Shown here piece after piece: positions 62,227 to 64,000 of a DNA stretch of 64,000 bases (position 1 is the stretch's first letter; every line of letters begins with the position of its first letter). The notes beneath the pieces are model-generated. The model saw nothing but the letters and a program-made list of their open reading frames with translations, made no database searches and was not told the origin of the DNA. The position numbers were made by a program, and so were the translations under genes. Origin of the DNA: Stenotrophomonas humi (GTDB taxonomy: Bacteria; Pseudomonadota; Gammaproteobacteria; Xanthomonadales; Xanthomonadaceae); contig NZ_LDJI01000011.1 of NCBI RefSeq assembly GCF_001431415.1, forward strand, positions 62,001 to 126,000, written 5' to 3'.

Positions 62227-62880
62227 TTACCGACGGCGCCATAGCGCGTGCGCGGGCAGCGCCAACATCAATGCAATGGTCAGGGGCCAGATGAGTAGTG
62301 AGTTGATCAGTGACGTCCACCACGCCACGTCGATCTGCCAGCTGCGCCAGGCTTTGCTGTTGGCCGCGCGAATCGCGATGCCGGGTTGCATGCCGAGTGT
62401 GGTCGACGGTAGCGCGCCGAGTTGGCCGACCAGCCGATAGCGGCCCGGGTTGAGCTGCGGCAGGGAAATCTGACTGCTTACCGTGTCGCTTCTCCAGCTG
62501 CTTGCTTGATGCAACACGCTGCGGTTGGCAGCGACCTGTTGATTGTCGGCGTCCAGCAACTGCCACTGCAGCGTGATGCCGGCATCGCTCGGCGCGGGCG
62601 GATGTTTCCAAGAGGCGGTGCGACGCGCGAACTCATCCAGTGGCAGCTGCCCGGCTTGGAAATCCAGATTCAGTACCCAGCTTTCCTGCAGACGGATATG
62701 CACTGGGATATCGAAGCTGCCATCCGCAGCGATGGCGCCGGCGGCGGGCGCCGCCGTCCAGTAACGATCCCAGAACGTGCTTACTGCAAGCCACAGCAGC
62801 AGGAGTGCGAGCAGGCGCAAGCCCCATCGGGACCAGCGCCTGCCCGTTGATGCATCAGCACTCGATGACGTTGACGGCAA
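62227..62880 (-). CDS. Two-TM protein of unknown function
   Basis: Around 190-217 aa; the start is uncertain (a TTG at 62880 is used here, and a later TTG is possible; no ATG is in frame near the sdaA stop). N-terminal TM ([19 protein letters not shown]), a periplasmic domain of about 120 residues with beta-like segments ([20 protein letters not shown]), and a C-terminal TM ([20 protein letters not shown]). It is the distal gene after sdaA, overlapping its end. No family recognised. Confidence 0.55.
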   Translation of the reverse strand: MPSTSSSADASTGRRWSRWGLRLLALLLLWLAVSTFWDRYWTAAPAAGAIAADGSFDIPVHIRLQESWVLNLDFQAGQLPLDEFARRTASWKHPPAPSDAGITLQWQLLDADNQQVAANRSVLHQASSWRSDTVSSQISLPQLNPGRYRLVGQLGALPSTTLGMQPGIAIRAANSKAWRSWQIDVAWWTSLINSLLIWPLTIALMLALPAHALWRRR

Positions 62881-64000
62881 GGCCGCCACGGCTGGTTTCC
62901 TTGTACTTGTCCTGCATGTCGCGGCCGGTATCGCGCATGGTCTTGATGACCTTGTCCAACGACACCTTGTGCTTGCCGTCACCACGCATCGCCATGCGGC
63001 TGGCATTGATCGCCTTCACCGCGCCCATCGCGTTGCGCTCGATGCAGGGAATCTGCACCAGCCCGCCGATCGGGTCGCAGGTCAGGCCGAGGTTGTGCTC
63101 CATGCCGATTTCGGCCGCATTCTCGATCTGGCCCGGATTGCCACCCAGTGCGGCCATCAGGCCGCCCGCGGCCATCGAGCAGGCCACGCCGACTTCGCCC
63201 TGGCAGCCGACTTCGGCGCCGGAGATCGAGGCGTTTTCCTTGTACAGGATGCCGATCGCAGCTGCGGTGAGCAGGAAGTTGAAAATGCCCTGTTCGTTGC
63301 TGCCCGGGCAGAAACGGTCGTAGTAATGCAGCACCGAGGGAATGATGCCGGCCGCACCATTGGTAGGCGCGGTGACCACGCGCCCGCCGGCGGCGTTTTC
63401 TTCATTCACCGCCAAGGCATACAGGTTTACCCAGTCCAGCGTGGTCAGCGGGTCGCGCATCGCCGCTTCCGGCCGCGCGGACAGTTCGCGGTACAGCGTG
63501 GGTGCGCGACGGCTGACGTTGAGCCCGCCGGGCAGGGTGCCCTCGGAGCGGATGCCACGGGTCACGCAGGACTGCATGGCGTCCCAGATCTCGCGCAGGC
63601 CGGCGCGGATTTCATCCTCGCTGCGCCAGCACTTCTCGTTCTCGAAAATCATCTGGGCGATGCTCAGGCCGCTGCGCGCGGCCTGCGCCAACAGCTCATC
63701 GCCGCTCTTGAACGGGTAGGGCACGGGCGTCTGGTCGGGCACGATGCGGTCGTCGGCGGCATCGTCCTCGTTGACCACGAAACCACCGCCCACCGAGTAG
63801 TAATCGCGGGTGGCGATGATCTGGTCGTCGGCGTCATAGGCGGTGAAGCGCATGCCATTGGTGTGGTACGGCAGCTTCTGGCGCTTGTTCATGGCCAGGT
63901 CGCGCTTCTCTTCAAAGGCGATCTCGCGCTGGCCCATCAGATTGATGCGCTTGCTGGAACGGATGCGCTCCAGCGCGGCAGGAATGACGTCCGGGTCGAT
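62855..64000 (-). CDS. sdaA: L-serine dehydratase (5' end outside the window)
   Basis: Iron-sulfur enzyme that deaminates L-serine to pyruvate. The frame stays open to the right edge, so the true start lies beyond 64000; 381 residues are visible against about 455 in the family. NMFTAY-like [60 protein letters not shown] and [20 protein letters not shown] are the conserved cluster-binding and catalytic segments, with the Cys residues present. Confidence 0.95.
   Translation of the reverse strand: MDPDVIPAALERIRSSKRINLMGQREIAFEEKRDLAMNKRQKLPYHTNGMRFTAYDADDQIIATRDYYSVGGGFVVNEDDAADDRIVPDQTPVPYPFKSGDELLAQAARSGLSIAQMIFENEKCWRSEDEIRAGLREIWDAMQSCVTRGIRSEGTLPGGLNVSRRAPTLYRELSARPEAAMRDPLTTLDWVNLYALAVNEENAAGGRVVTAPTNGAAGIIPSVLHYYDRFCPGSNEQGIFNFLLTAAAIGILYKENASISGAEVGCQGEVGVACSMAAGGLMAALGGNPGQIENAAEIGMEHNLGLTCDPIGGLVQIPCIERNAMGAVKAINASRMAMRGDGKHKVSLDKVIKTMRDTGRDMQDKYKETSRGGLAVNVIEC

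Overview
The window is high-GC bacterial chromosome, almost fully coding, with short intergenic gaps, many 1-4 nt gene overlaps, GTG and ATG starts, and no tRNA, rRNA, insertion sequence, phage or CRISPR element that I can see. Protein content and gene order point to a Xanthomonadaceae gammaproteobacterium, most likely Stenotrophomonas or a close relative. Supporting features are gshB-tonB next to a pilGHIJ/chpA pilus-chemotaxis cluster, a large TonB-dependent receptor, a lysine-rich H1-like protein, a metX-metB-homoserine dehydrogenase operon behind an S-box, and REP-like inverted repeats.

Layout. 1-10344: tail of an unknown gene, a two-domain glycosyltransferase (minus), penicillin-binding protein 1B, a TPR lipoprotein, a YoaA/DinG-type helicase, tsaB, then gshB and a TonB3-like protein as a minus-strand pair. 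10585-22483: a complete plus-strand Pil-Chp type IV pilus chemosensory operon (pilG, pilH, pilI, pilJ, chpA, a degenerate CheB-like gene and chpC). No CheR/PilK gene is present and the CheB-like protein lacks its catalytic Ser and His, so the methylation arm of the pathway looks lost. 22720-29823: rsmE, a sanitation operon (Nudix hydrolase, cysQ, mazG, ynfA), a Mpo1-like protein, an SPFH/NfeD pair, and the glycine-cleavage genes gcvT and gcvH.

29824-35733: a gene-poor 0.9 kb ending in a good promoter and a structured leader or small RNA candidate, the H1-like gene, a serine beta-lactamase-fold protein (minus), and lemA with an unusually long M48 metalloprotease. 35787-48475: a GMC oxidoreductase, an ADP/ATP-carrier-like MFS protein, small membrane proteins, a DUF4442 thioesterase-like protein, fadE with an alpha/beta hydrolase and a divergent TetR regulator, a TonB-dependent receptor, and an orphan beta-barrel protein resembling a receptor C-terminus. 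48595-57389: hsp33, mtgA, a polyprenyl-phosphate glycosyltransferase overlapping a CBS-domain gene, an AsmA-like protein, a hemolysin III homologue, prfC and an M23 peptidase. 57447-64000: a SAM-I riboswitch and the metX-metB-hom operon, a ClpP-fold periplasmic protein, an unknown two-TM protein, and the start-truncated serine dehydratase.

Most genes are core metabolism and envelope biology. The least ordinary points are the Chp cluster without methylation enzymes, the S-box with a possible start-codon switch, the RNA candidate ahead of the H1-like gene, and a dispersed palindromic repeat that has become in-frame coding sequence inside the helicase.
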